64,000 nucleotides of DNA from an uncultured Sulfitobacter sp. (GTDB taxonomy: Bacteria > Pseudomonadota > Alphaproteobacteria > Rhodobacterales > Rhodobacteraceae). The number at the start of each line of letters is the position of its first letter. Position 1 is the first letter of the stretch. The notes below the pieces were generated by a model, which worked only from the letters and a program-made list of their open reading frames with translations, was not told the origin of the DNA and did no database searches. The DNA is taken from NCBI GenBank assembly GCA_937138475.1, contig CAKZPD010000034.1:62001-126000 (forward strand), in the 5' to 3' direction. Shown piece by piece: positions 8,982-16,808 of this stretch. A program made the translations under genes and the position numbers.

Positions 8982-10247
8982 ATGACCGTATTGATCGCCG
9001 GGGCCGGGATTGCCGGCCTGTCCTTGGGGCTGACGCTGCATCAGATCGGCGTGCCGTTCAAAATCTACGAGGCGGCGGCGCGGCTGGCGCCCTTGGGGGT
9101 TGGCATCAATCTGCAACCCAATGCCGTGCGGGAATTGTTCGATCTGGGGCTTGAGGCACGCCTGGATCAGATCGGCCTGCGCACCCAAAGCTATGGGTTT
9201 TATACCAAGACCGGCCTGCCCATCTGGACCGAGCCGCGCGGCACCTATGCCGGCTATCACTGGCCACAGTTCTCGGTGCATCGCGGCGCGTTGCAGATGG
9301 CCTTGCTGGCGGCGCTGGTTCGGCGCGCCGGGCCGGACTGTGTGATCACCGGCCAGCGGGTGCGGGGCTTTTCCAACACATCGGGCGGGGCGGTGCTGCA
9401 TTTTGACGGCGCGCCCGACGCCCGCGGCGCCTTGGCGATTGCCGCCGATGGCATTCATTCGGCCCTGCGCGCACAGCTTTACCCGGATGAGGGCGCGCCG
9501 ATTTGGGGCGGGGCCATTTTGTGGCGGGGCACCACCTTGCAAAAACCGTTTTTGGATGGCGGCGCGATGATCCTGGCCGGGCATGACACCCAGCGCATCG
9601 TCGCCTATCCGATCAGCGCGCCCGACCCAGTCACCGGCCTTGCGATGATCAATTGGATCGCGGAAAAGCGTCTGGATCCGGCGCAGGGCTGGCGCAAAGA
9701 GGATTGGAACCGCGCGGCAGATTTGGCCGATTTTCTACCCGATTTTCAGGATTGGCGCTTTGACTGGCTGGATGTTCCGGCCTTGATCCAAGGCGCCGAG
9801 CAGGTTTTTGAATACCCCATGGTTGATCGCGATCCCTTGCCGCGCTGGACCGACGGCGCCGTCACCTTGATGGGTGACGCGGCGCATCCGACCTATCCGG
9901 TGGGATCGAACGGCGCCAGTCAGGCCATCGTCGACGCGCGGGTTTTGGGCGCAGCGATCCGCGCGCACGGCGCGGTTCCCGCCGCGCTTGCCCATTTTGA
10001 GGCGGCCATTCGCCCACGCACCCAGGGCATCATTTTGGCCAACCGCGGCAGCGGCCCCGATGCGGTGATGCAAATGGTCGAAGACCGCTGCGGTGGTGTT
10101 TTCGACCATATTGATCAGGTGATCCCCCACAGCACGCTTGCCCAGCACGCAGAAAAATACAAGAAACTGGCAGGGTTCGATGTTGAAACCCTGAATGCAC
10201 AGCCCGCGATTTTGGGCCCCATAACACAACAGGAGCCATCCCAATGA
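8982..10247 (+). CDS. FAD-dependent monooxygenase (salicylate/aromatic hydroxylase type)
   Basis: This 421-residue group A flavoprotein monooxygenase has an N-terminal dinucleotide motif (GAGIAG, residues 7-12) and the second FAD motif GDAAHPTYPVGSNGASQ near residue 295. A clear ribosome site AAAAGGAG precedes the ATG. The pattern fits FAD_binding_3 enzymes that hydroxylate aromatic or heteroaromatic acids using NAD(P)H. The stop overlaps the following SDR gene by 4 bp (ATGA), so the two are translationally coupled. The substrate cannot be deduced. Confidence 0.88.
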   Translation: MTVLIAGAGIAGLSLGLTLHQIGVPFKIYEAAARLAPLGVGINLQPNAVRELFDLGLEARLDQIGLRTQSYGFYTKTGLPIWTEPRGTYAGYHWPQFSVHRGALQMALLAALVRRAGPDCVITGQRVRGFSNTSGGAVLHFDGAPDARGALAIAADGIHSALRAQLYPDEGAPIWGGAILWRGTTLQKPFLDGGAMILAGHDTQRIVAYPISAPDPVTGLAMINWIAEKRLDPAQGWRKEDWNRAADLADFLPDFQDWRFDWLDVPALIQGAEQVFEYPMVDRDPLPRWTDGAVTLMGDAAHPTYPVGSNGASQAIVDARVLGAAIRAHGAVPAALAHFEAAIRPRTQGIILANRGSGPDAVMQMVEDRCGGVFDHIDQVIPHSTLAQHAEKYKKLAGFDVETLNAQPAILGPITQQEPSQ

Positions 10248-10966
10248 CCCGTATCGCAGTTGTCACAGGTGCCGCCGGCGGCATGGGACGTGCCATCACC
10301 CAGCGCCTGATCGCCGACGGCCTTTTGGTCATTGGCCTTGATCTGGATGCCGCGGGCCTCGCGGATATGGCGCAGCCGCGATTTGAGGGGGTTGCCCTGG
10401 ATCTGACTGACCCCGACGCCATCGCCCGAACCTTTGCCGACATCGGCGCAGAGCACGGCGGGCTGGATGTGCTGGTCAACAATGCCGGCACCTGTTTCAT
10501 GTCGGAATTTCCCGATATCCCCGCCCAGGAATTCGAGGCACAGATGGCGATCAACTTTAGCGGGGCGTTTCACTGTGCGCAGGCGGCGATCAAGCTGATG
10601 CAGGGGCGCGACGGGGTGCGCAAGATCGTCAATATTTCATCGAATGGGGCGTATAATTTCGATGTGTTCGATCCGCCGCACTATCGTGCATCCAAGGCGG
10701 CGCTGGATACATTGACCAAAGATCTGGCCCGGCGCTTTGCCCGCGACAAGATCGCGGTGAATTCCATTGCCCCGGCGATGACGCAAACCCCGTTGTTTGG
10801 CGTGGTCAGCCCCGAAACCCTGGAAAAGGCCCTGGCCCAGATGCCCCATGGCCGCGCCATGCAGCCGGCCGAAATCGCCGCTTGGGTTGGGTTTCTGGTC
10901 TCCTCTGCTGGTGATATCTCAAGCGGTAACGTCATTATCCTGAACCAGGGGCGCGACGTGCGCTAG
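10244..10966 (+). CDS. Short-chain dehydrogenase/reductase
   Basis: This 240-residue classical SDR has the NAD(P) motif TGAAGGMG at residues 8-15, the NNAG motif (VNNAG), a serine in NISSNGAYN and the catalytic HYRASK (Y-x-x-x-K). An acidic residue (Asp32-33 region, LDLD) at the end of beta-2 suggests NAD preference. It is coupled to the upstream flavin monooxygenase and probably oxidises its product. The stop codon shares CTAG with the stop of the convergent metallo-hydrolase gene. Confidence 0.9.
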   Translation: MTRIAVVTGAAGGMGRAITQRLIADGLLVIGLDLDAAGLADMAQPRFEGVALDLTDPDAIARTFADIGAEHGGLDVLVNNAGTCFMSEFPDIPAQEFEAQMAINFSGAFHCAQAAIKLMQGRDGVRKIVNISSNGAYNFDVFDPPHYRASKAALDTLTKDLARRFARDKIAVNSIAPAMTQTPLFGVVSPETLEKALAQMPHGRAMQPAEIAAWVGFLVSSAGDISSGNVIILNQGRDVR

Positions 10967-11715
10967 CCATACCAATGCGGCGCTTTGCGCAGCTGTGGCC
11001 ATTGCGCCGGACAGTGGCCAAAGATGACCCAGGCGCCGCGTTTTTGGGCCAGCTGCATCAGCCGGGCGCCGTGCTGTCGGGCCTGGGCCGGATCCCAGGC
11101 ACCGGCAAAACCTTCGTCGATTTCCTCGGGGCGGCTGATCGCATCCGAGGTCAGCAGCACTGGGCCTTGCTCTGGCAGATCCAGCAAGATCGCCAATTGG
11201 CCCGGCGCATGACCGGGCACCAACAACACCTGAAATCCCGGCCCGATCTGCCGGTCTTGGGTGATCTGAACATAATCGCGCGCGGGCCAGTCCATTGGCT
11301 GTTTGCCCGACCAATACAGCGGCCGGGGCAAATCGCGTTCCGCCTTGGCGATCACGATTGGCGCGCGCGGGAACCCATCCATATGCCCCAGATGATCAAT
11401 ATGCGTGTGGGTCTGGATCATCAGGTCGATATCCTTGGCTTGCAGACCCAAAAGCCCAAGCTGCGCCGGCGCCATATGCCGGGCGGTGATATCCAGAACA
11501 CGGCCAAACCCGCCAAGGGCGTCTTCATCGGTCGCGCCCTGCGGATCGGCGGCGTATTTTGGTGGAAAGCCGCTGTCGATCAGCACCCTTTCGCCTGCGT
11601 CGGTTTCAATCAGGAACCCGCAAATACCAATGATGCGGCCATTGGCATGGACCTGAAACAAACCGAAATCCAATATCGCCAGCCGTTTTGGCGCGCCTTT
11701 CAACAGGGGTTGCAT
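10963..11715 (-). CDS. Metallo-beta-lactamase-fold hydrolase (lactonase-like)
   Basis: This 250-residue protein carries the di-zinc motif THTHIDHLGH (H-x-H-x-D-H), a further ligand in GHAPGQ and the bridging Asp in LTSDAIS. This arrangement is seen in N-acyl homoserine lactonases and related lactone hydrolases. No signal peptide is present. It is divergent from the aminotransferase gene (50 bp gap) and convergent with the SDR gene. A lactonase role in the local catabolic route or in quorum quenching is possible but not shown. Confidence 0.85.
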   Translation of the reverse strand: MQPLLKGAPKRLAILDFGLFQVHANGRIIGICGFLIETDAGERVLIDSGFPPKYAADPQGATDEDALGGFGRVLDITARHMAPAQLGLLGLQAKDIDLMIQTHTHIDHLGHMDGFPRAPIVIAKAERDLPRPLYWSGKQPMDWPARDYVQITQDRQIGPGFQVLLVPGHAPGQLAILLDLPEQGPVLLTSDAISRPEEIDEGFAGAWDPAQARQHGARLMQLAQKRGAWVIFGHCPAQWPQLRKAPHWYG

Positions 11716-11765
11716 ATGCGATCAAAGCCTTATTTTCTGCCCAAGCATATGACGGGGCGCAAGCG

Positions 11766-12899
11766 ATGAAAGTCAAGATACACCAGCTGTTCGAATATCT
11801 GCTTGAGACCACCCAAGCCGAACCACAAGCCATCGTCGGCTTTTCGCTGTCGGCCTCGCCCAAGCTGGGCGCGTTCCTGAACGATCTTGATCCGATGTTG
11901 CCGCTGGATTGGAACAACCGCGATTTTCGCGGGCTGCCCGAACTGCGGTCGCATGTGCTTTATCATGCGCAATTGGCCCAACACCTTGACCAGGATCACG
12001 TCTTGATCACCGCAGGCGCCGCCGAGGCCAACTTTTTGGTGCTGATGCAGCTTTTGCAACCCGGCGATGACATCGTGATCGAACAGCCCGGTTGGCCCCA
12101 GGCCGAGGTTCTGGCCAAGGCCAAGGGGGTGCGCTGTGTCAAAGTAGAGCGCAGCGAAAGCGATGGCTGGGCGCTGCCGCTGGCCACGCTTGAGGCGGCC
12201 ATCACCCCGCAAACCCGGATGATTTTCATCAGCAACCCCAACAACCCCACCGGCCATCTGATGGATCAATCCGAGCTGGAGCACCTGGCCGAAATCGCCG
12301 CGCGTGCCGGGATATGGCTGGTGGTGGACGAGGTCTATGCCGGGCTTGAATGGCAGGGCCCGCGCGCCCCGTCGATTGCCGGGATATACGAACGCGGGAT
12401 CACCACCGGGTCGGTTTCCAAGGCGCTTGGTCTTCAGGGATTGCGCACCGGCTGGATGGTTTGCCGCAACAAAGATGTGCTGCGCGATGCGCTGATCCTG
12501 CGCGAAAATTCCAGCGAAATCATGAATATAATGGGCGAGGTCATTGCCGAAATCGCCCTGCGCCCGGATCGCTATGGGCCGGCCCTTGGCCAGGCCCGAC
12601 AGGATGGGCAGGCCAATCTGGCGGCGATGAATACCTGGGTGGATCAGCAGCCGGGTCTGTCTTGGGTGCCGCCGATGGCCGGGTTGATCGGGATGGCGCG
12701 GTTGCCGGATGGCATACCCAGCGATGCCTTTGCGCGCCGGCTGTTGCAAGAGCCGTATCGCACCTTTGTGCTGCCGGGCAGCGCCTATGGCCTGCCGGGG
12801 CATATCCGCCTTGGCGTCGGCGGCGGCCATGATGTGAACCTGAACGATGGGCTGGCGCGTTTGTCCAAAGCCCTGCGCGATTGGCCAAATGCGCCATAG
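11766..12899 (+). CDS. Class I/II PLP aminotransferase
   Basis: This 377-residue aminotransferase begins MKVKIHQLFEYLLET at ATG 11766; the longer frame would run back into the divergent gene. The nucleotide-like NPNNPTG motif, the PLP-binding Asp in WLVVDEVYAG and the lysine motif SVSKALGLQGLRTGW are all present. It resembles the MalY/HisC-like branch that is annotated only as aminotransferase class I. The amino donor and substrate are unknown. A strong hairpin starts at its stop codon. Confidence 0.87.
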   Translation: MKVKIHQLFEYLLETTQAEPQAIVGFSLSASPKLGAFLNDLDPMLPLDWNNRDFRGLPELRSHVLYHAQLAQHLDQDHVLITAGAAEANFLVLMQLLQPGDDIVIEQPGWPQAEVLAKAKGVRCVKVERSESDGWALPLATLEAAITPQTRMIFISNPNNPTGHLMDQSELEHLAEIAARAGIWLVVDEVYAGLEWQGPRAPSIAGIYERGITTGSVSKALGLQGLRTGWMVCRNKDVLRDALILRENSSEIMNIMGEVIAEIALRPDRYGPALGQARQDGQANLAAMNTWVDQQPGLSWVPPMAGLIGMARLPDGIPSDAFARRLLQEPYRTFVLPGSAYGLPGHIRLGVGGGHDVNLNDGLARLSKALRDWPNAP

Positions 12900-12930
12900 C
12901 CGCCCCAGATACGGGGCGGCCAGATTTTAT
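12899..12930 (+). terminator. Hairpin between convergent aminotransferase genes
   Basis: A perfect 8 bp stem GCCGCCCC / GGGGCGGC (12899-12906 and 12913-12920) with loop AGATAC is followed by a weak T-rich tail (CAGATTTTAT). It lies between two convergent aminotransferase genes and could end transcription of the plus-strand one. Confidence 0.6.
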
Positions 12931-12940
12931 CCCCCGCGGG

Positions 12941-14314
12941 TTATCCCAGAACGGTTTTGACCGCCCGCGCCGTGGCGGCCACGACGCTATCGGCCTCGGC
13001 GCGGGTCAGGCAGAAGGGGGGGGCAAAGCCCAGAATGTCGCCTTGCGGCATGGCCCGCGCGATCACATTGTCCTGTGCCAAAAGCGCCGCAGAGATTTGC
13101 GGCCCGATCTTTTCGCTGGCGTCAAAGGCGGCACGGCTGTCCTTGTTCTTGACGAATTCCACCGCGCACAACATGCCCTCGCCGCGGACATCGCCGACAT
13201 GCGGATGATCCGCCAGGGCGGCGTGCATGCTGCTGTTCAGATAGGCGCCGACCTGCCCGGCGTTGTTCACCAGATCCAGCTTGTCGATCAGATTAAGGTT
13301 GGCCACGCCGGCGGCCGCGCCGATGGGATGCGCCGAATAGGTCCAGCCGTGACCGATGGGGCCATTTTCATCGGTGCCTTGTTCCAGCACCTTCCAGACC
13401 TTGTCCGAAATGATCGACCCGGACAAAGGCGCATAAGCCGACGTCAGCCCCTTGGCGATGGTTATAATGTCGGCTTCCAGACCATAATGATCTGACCCGA
13501 ACATGGTGCCCAAACGGCCAAAGCCGGTCACCACCTCATCCGCGACCAAAAGGATATCGTGCTTTTTCAACACTTTTTGGATCGCCTCCCAGTAACCGGC
13601 GGGCGGCGGCACGATGCCGCCGGTGCCCAGAACCGGCTCTCCGATAAAGGCGGCGATGGTGTCAGCGCCTTCGCGTTCGATCAGGGCCTCCAGCTCGGCT
13701 GCCAGATGGGCGGTGAACTGTTCTTCGGTTTGGCTGGCATCGGCGCGACGATAATAATAGGGGGCGTCGGTGTGGATCACCTGCTGGATCGGCAAATCGA
13801 ATTTCTTGTGAAACAGCTCAAGCCCGGTCAGCGATCCCGTCACCAGACCCGACCCATGATACCCCCGCCAGCGGCTGATGATCTTTTTCTTTTGCGGACG
13901 GCCAAGGATGTTGTTGTAATACCAGATCAGCTTGATGTTGGTTTCATTGGCATCCGATCCGCCCAGCCCGAAATAGACCTTGGACATATTGGCCGGGGCG
14001 CGATCCAGGATCATCTTGGACAGGGTAATCGAGGCCTCGGTGCCATGGCCGACATAGGAATGGTAATAGGCCAGCTCGCGCGCTTGGTCGGCGATCGCCT
14101 CGGCGATTTCCTGACGCCCATAGCCAACATTAACGCAATAAAGCCCGGCAAAGGCATCCAGCAGCTTGGTCCCGTCGCGGTCTTCGATATGCACGCCTGA
14201 TGCGGTTTTGATCACCCGGTTGGGGCTTTCGCCACGGGCGTGTTGCGCCAGATGGGTTGAGGGGTGGAAAAAATTCTCGCGGTCCCATTGGTCCAGTTGG
14301 TCGTTGATCAGCAT
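12941..14314 (-). CDS. Class III (omega) aminotransferase, putrescine/taurine-pyruvate type
   Basis: This 457-residue PLP enzyme starts at ATG 14314 (MLINDQLDQWDRENFFHP), with GAAGGGGA upstream. The class III features are GLGGSDANETNIK, the Asp of LLVADEVVTGFGR and the PLP lysine in TIAKGLTSAYAPLSG. Members of this branch use amines such as putrescine, taurine, beta-alanine or spermidine with pyruvate as acceptor. It is followed on the same strand by nothing obvious and preceded by two GNAT genes, so context does not fix the substrate. Confidence 0.88.
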   Translation of the reverse strand: MLINDQLDQWDRENFFHPSTHLAQHARGESPNRVIKTASGVHIEDRDGTKLLDAFAGLYCVNVGYGRQEIAEAIADQARELAYYHSYVGHGTEASITLSKMILDRAPANMSKVYFGLGGSDANETNIKLIWYYNNILGRPQKKKIISRWRGYHGSGLVTGSLTGLELFHKKFDLPIQQVIHTDAPYYYRRADASQTEEQFTAHLAAELEALIEREGADTIAAFIGEPVLGTGGIVPPPAGYWEAIQKVLKKHDILLVADEVVTGFGRLGTMFGSDHYGLEADIITIAKGLTSAYAPLSGSIISDKVWKVLEQGTDENGPIGHGWTYSAHPIGAAAGVANLNLIDKLDLVNNAGQVGAYLNSSMHAALADHPHVGDVRGEGMLCAVEFVKNKDSRAAFDASEKIGPQISAALLAQDNVIARAMPQGDILGFAPPFCLTRAEADSVVAATARAVKTVLG

Positions 14315-14342
14315 TGTCTTCCCCTTCGGCTTTGGACGATGA

Positions 14343-14792
14343 TTAAAGTTTGATATCGTAAGTGACCCATGTGGTCTGGCTTGCCACCCGGTCATAAAGG
14401 CGGCGCGCGCGGGCGTTGTCTTGGGCCGTGATCCAGCGGACCACCCCCCAGCCACGGTCGCTGGCGATTTGGCGCACCCCTTCGATCAATGCCTCGGCGG
14501 CACCGGATCCGCGCGCTGCGGGCGCAACGAACAGATCGTCAAGAAAGCAGCCGGTCGCCGCCACAAGCGGGCGCGCATAGGGCCGGAAATGGGTCAGCCC
14601 GATCAATGCGCCTGTTTGATCAACCGCCACCAACCCTTCGGAGGTGGCGGCGTCATCGTGCAGCCAACCCCAGACCCGGTCGCGCATGTCCTGGGTCTGT
14701 TCGACCTGATAAAATTCCGCATAGCCGGCATAAAGCGTTTCCCATTCGGGCTTGTCGGCCGGTTGGACGGGGCGGATGGTCATGGCGTTCAT
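14343..14792 (-). CDS. GNAT family N-acetyltransferase
   Basis: This 149-residue protein has the GNAT acetyl-CoA binding loop (VAPAARGSGAAEALI, near residues 87-101) and the C-terminal ARRLYDRVA helix. Its ATG directly abuts the TAG of the upstream acetyltransferase gene, so the two are co-translated. MTIRP at 14783 is an alternative start. The acceptor substrate is unknown; such proteins acetylate polyamines, amino acids or antibiotics. Confidence 0.85.
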   Translation of the reverse strand: MNAMTIRPVQPADKPEWETLYAGYAEFYQVEQTQDMRDRVWGWLHDDAATSEGLVAVDQTGALIGLTHFRPYARPLVAATGCFLDDLFVAPAARGSGAAEALIEGVRQIASDRGWGVVRWITAQDNARARRLYDRVASQTTWVTYDIKL

Positions 14793-15497
14793 CTAGGCGT
14801 TTCCGTCTGCGGGGCGACATTGCGCCAGTTTCAAAATTTGTTGGCCCGTGGCATCAAAATTCGCCGGATCAAGCCAGCGTTCAAAGGCATGGCGCTGTGC
14901 CGGCCATTCATGATCCAGCATCGAATACCACGCCGTGTCGCGGTTGGCGCCCTTGACCACCGCCGCCTGGCGGAACACCCCTTCGAAGGTAAATCCGAAC
15001 CGCAGCGCCGCCCGCTTTGAGGGGGCATTGGCGTTGTTGCATTTCCATTCAAACCGCCGATAGCCAAGATCGTCAAAGATATAGCGGGCGAACAGATACA
15101 GGGCCTCGGTTGCGCAGCGCCGGCCGGCGATGTCTGGCCCCCAATAGATGTGACCGGTTTCGATCACCCCATTGGCCGGGTCATGGCGCATCAATGTCTG
15201 GCGTCCGCCAGCCTTGCCTGTGGCCTTGTCGATCACTGCAAAATAAAGCGGGTCGGTGCTGGCTTCGGCGGTCTGGGCCCAGGTCAGATATTCGGATTTG
15301 CTGGCCGGGGGTTGTTCCGGCAGCCAGGCAAAGCGATCCACAGCATCTGCAACGCTTGAGGCCAGGTAAAGATCATCCAGATGCTGGGCGGCGCGCAAGG
15401 GTTCCAGCCGGGTATAGCGCCCGTCAAGCGGCACAGCCTGTGGCAGGGCGCGCGGGGTCCAGCGGGATAGATCCGTAATGGGCGATGGGGATGTCAT
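14793..15497 (-). CDS. GNAT family N-acetyltransferase, RimJ/RimL-like
   Basis: This 234-residue acetyltransferase resembles the RimJ/RimL branch (Acetyltransf_3), with the core around GHIYWGPDIAGRRCATEALY and the helix ANAPSKRAALRFGFTFEG. I use ATG 15497; a GTG codon stands immediately before it at 15500. Its ATG overlaps the TGA of a 25-codon reading frame by one base (TGATG), which suggests coupled translation. Ribosomal protein or small-molecule acetylation are both possible. Confidence 0.86.
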   Translation of the reverse strand: MTSPSPITDLSRWTPRALPQAVPLDGRYTRLEPLRAAQHLDDLYLASSVADAVDRFAWLPEQPPASKSEYLTWAQTAEASTDPLYFAVIDKATGKAGGRQTLMRHDPANGVIETGHIYWGPDIAGRRCATEALYLFARYIFDDLGYRRFEWKCNNANAPSKRAALRFGFTFEGVFRQAAVVKGANRDTAWYSMLDHEWPAQRHAFERWLDPANFDATGQQILKLAQCRPADGNA

Positions 15498-15574
15498 CAC
15501 GCGATACCTTCAATAATATGCGCCGCAATCTGGGCCACAGACGGGGCCACAATCTGTACAACAGTCTGCGCCAT
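15497..15574 (-). CDS. Possible 25-residue leader peptide upstream of a GNAT gene
   Basis: A short frame starts with ATG 15574, is preceded by a GGGGGAA stretch, and ends in TGA that overlaps the ATG of the GNAT gene as TGATG. The peptide begins MAQTVVQIVAPSVAQ, ends HIIEGIA and contains only two charged residues apart from histidine; it looks amphipathic or membrane-seeking. It could be a translational coupling leader or a small functional peptide. It is also possible that it is chance. A Cys-rich frame in another phase over the same DNA is less convincing. Confidence 0.4.
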   Translation of the reverse strand: MAQTVVQIVAPSVAQIAAHIIEGIA

Positions 15575-15759
15575 GGTTAGCGCCATTCCCCCCGCAATGA
15601 AAAGGGGCGAATTTCCCCGCCCGCCCGACATTTCCATCAGAACAAAATGGCCGCGTTATATTTATCAAATAATCAAAGATAATCCTTTTCGCATTCGGTG
15701 GCTTGGCCCGAAACCCGATTGCAGTGACGATGGCACAGCACACACAGGCGGAGCACCCG

Positions 15760-16587
15760 ATGCACAAACCCAGCTATTACGCGCCCAAGGGCGGGCACCC
15801 GGATCAATTGACCTTGCTGTCCGACCGGGCGGTGTTCACCGATGCCTATGCCGTGATCCCCAAGGGCACGATGCGCGACATTGTCACCAGTTTCCTGCCA
15901 TTTTGGGAGGAAACGCGTCTTTGGGTGATTTCGCGCCCGCTCAGCGGTTTCGCCGAGACCTTTTCGCAATACATCATGGAAGTGCAGCCCGGCGGCGGCA
16001 GTGATCGCCCCGAGCTGGATCCAAACGCCCAGGGTGTTTTATTCGTGGTCGAGGGCGGCTTTACCCTGGAATACAACGGCGAAAGCCACGCGCTGGAGGA
16101 AGGCAGCTTTGCCTATCTGCCCGCCGGCATGGCCTGGCGCTTGCGCAACACCACCGATGCGGTGACGCGGTTCCACTGGATTCGCAAAGCCTATGAGGCC
16201 GTTGACGGGCTTGCCCACCCCGATCCGTTTGTGGCCAACGAACAAGATATCGCGCCAACCGTGATGCCCGATACCGACGGCAAATGGGCCACCACGCGAT
16301 TTGTAGACCCCAGCGACCTGCGCCACGACATGCATGTCACCATCGTGACCTTTCAGCCCGGCGCGGTGATTCCGTTTTGCGAAACCCATGTCATGGAACA
16401 CGGGCTTTATGTGCTTGAGGGCAAGGCGGTTTACCGGCTTAATCAAGACTGGGTCGAGGTCGAGGCCGGCGATTACATGTGGTTGCGCGCCTTTTGCCCG
16501 CAGGCCTGTTATGCCGGGGGACCGGGGGCGTTCCGTTATTTGCTGTATAAAGACGTGAACCGCCACATGAAGCTGCCAAGGCCCTGA
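15760..16587 (+). CDS. allE: (S)-ureidoglycine aminohydrolase (bicupin)
   Basis: This 275-residue protein has two cupin domains and begins MHKPSYYAPKGGHPDQ, close to the family's start. I chose ATG 15760 because AGGCGGAG lies just upstream; ATGs at 15730 and earlier lack a ribosome site. Mn-binding residues are expected in the C-terminal cupin, where ETHVMEHGLYVLEGKAVYR is seen. The enzyme releases ammonia from ureidoglycine to give ureidoglycolate. Neighbouring ureidoglycolate lyase and PuuE-UraD genes strongly support the assignment. Confidence 0.92.
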   Translation: MHKPSYYAPKGGHPDQLTLLSDRAVFTDAYAVIPKGTMRDIVTSFLPFWEETRLWVISRPLSGFAETFSQYIMEVQPGGGSDRPELDPNAQGVLFVVEGGFTLEYNGESHALEEGSFAYLPAGMAWRLRNTTDAVTRFHWIRKAYEAVDGLAHPDPFVANEQDIAPTVMPDTDGKWATTRFVDPSDLRHDMHVTIVTFQPGAVIPFCETHVMEHGLYVLEGKAVYRLNQDWVEVEAGDYMWLRAFCPQACYAGGPGAFRYLLYKDVNRHMKLPRP

Positions 16588-16647
16588 CCCGGTCAAACCC
16601 CTGATCATCGCCGCAATAGCGCCCTGATCACACCCGCCTTGCAAAAG

Positions 16648-16673
16648 CCGCCGGTTTTCCCGGCGGTTTTTTT
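16648..16673 (+). terminator. Intrinsic terminator of the ureidoglycine aminohydrolase gene
   Basis: A 7 bp GC stem CCGCCGG / CCGGCGG with loop TTTTC is followed directly by seven T residues on the plus strand. It lies 60 bp after the stop codon. Confidence 0.93.
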
Positions 16674-16753
16674 GTGGATGTGGCAAAGGCCGGTTATTGC
16701 CGGTTCACATAAAATGGCGGCGCGGCGGCGCAGGCAAAAACCCGGCGCAGAAA

Positions 16754-16780
16754 CAAAAAGGGCGCCCCGTTGGGGGCGCC
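16754..16780 (-). terminator. Intrinsic terminator of the NCS2 permease gene
   Basis: A perfect 8 bp stem GGCGCCCC / GGGGCGCC with a 4-base loop is followed on the minus strand by CTTTTTG. It lies 28 bp beyond the permease stop and faces the plus-strand terminator of the convergent gene. Confidence 0.92.
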
Positions 16781-16808
16781 TGAAGTGAGTGATTATGGAA
16801 CCGTTGGA

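Noticed and set aside
15510..15767. Minus-strand 85-residue Cys-rich frame
   Set aside because: Composition is not protein-like, there is no ribosome site, and it overlaps the cupin gene start and the short leader frame.
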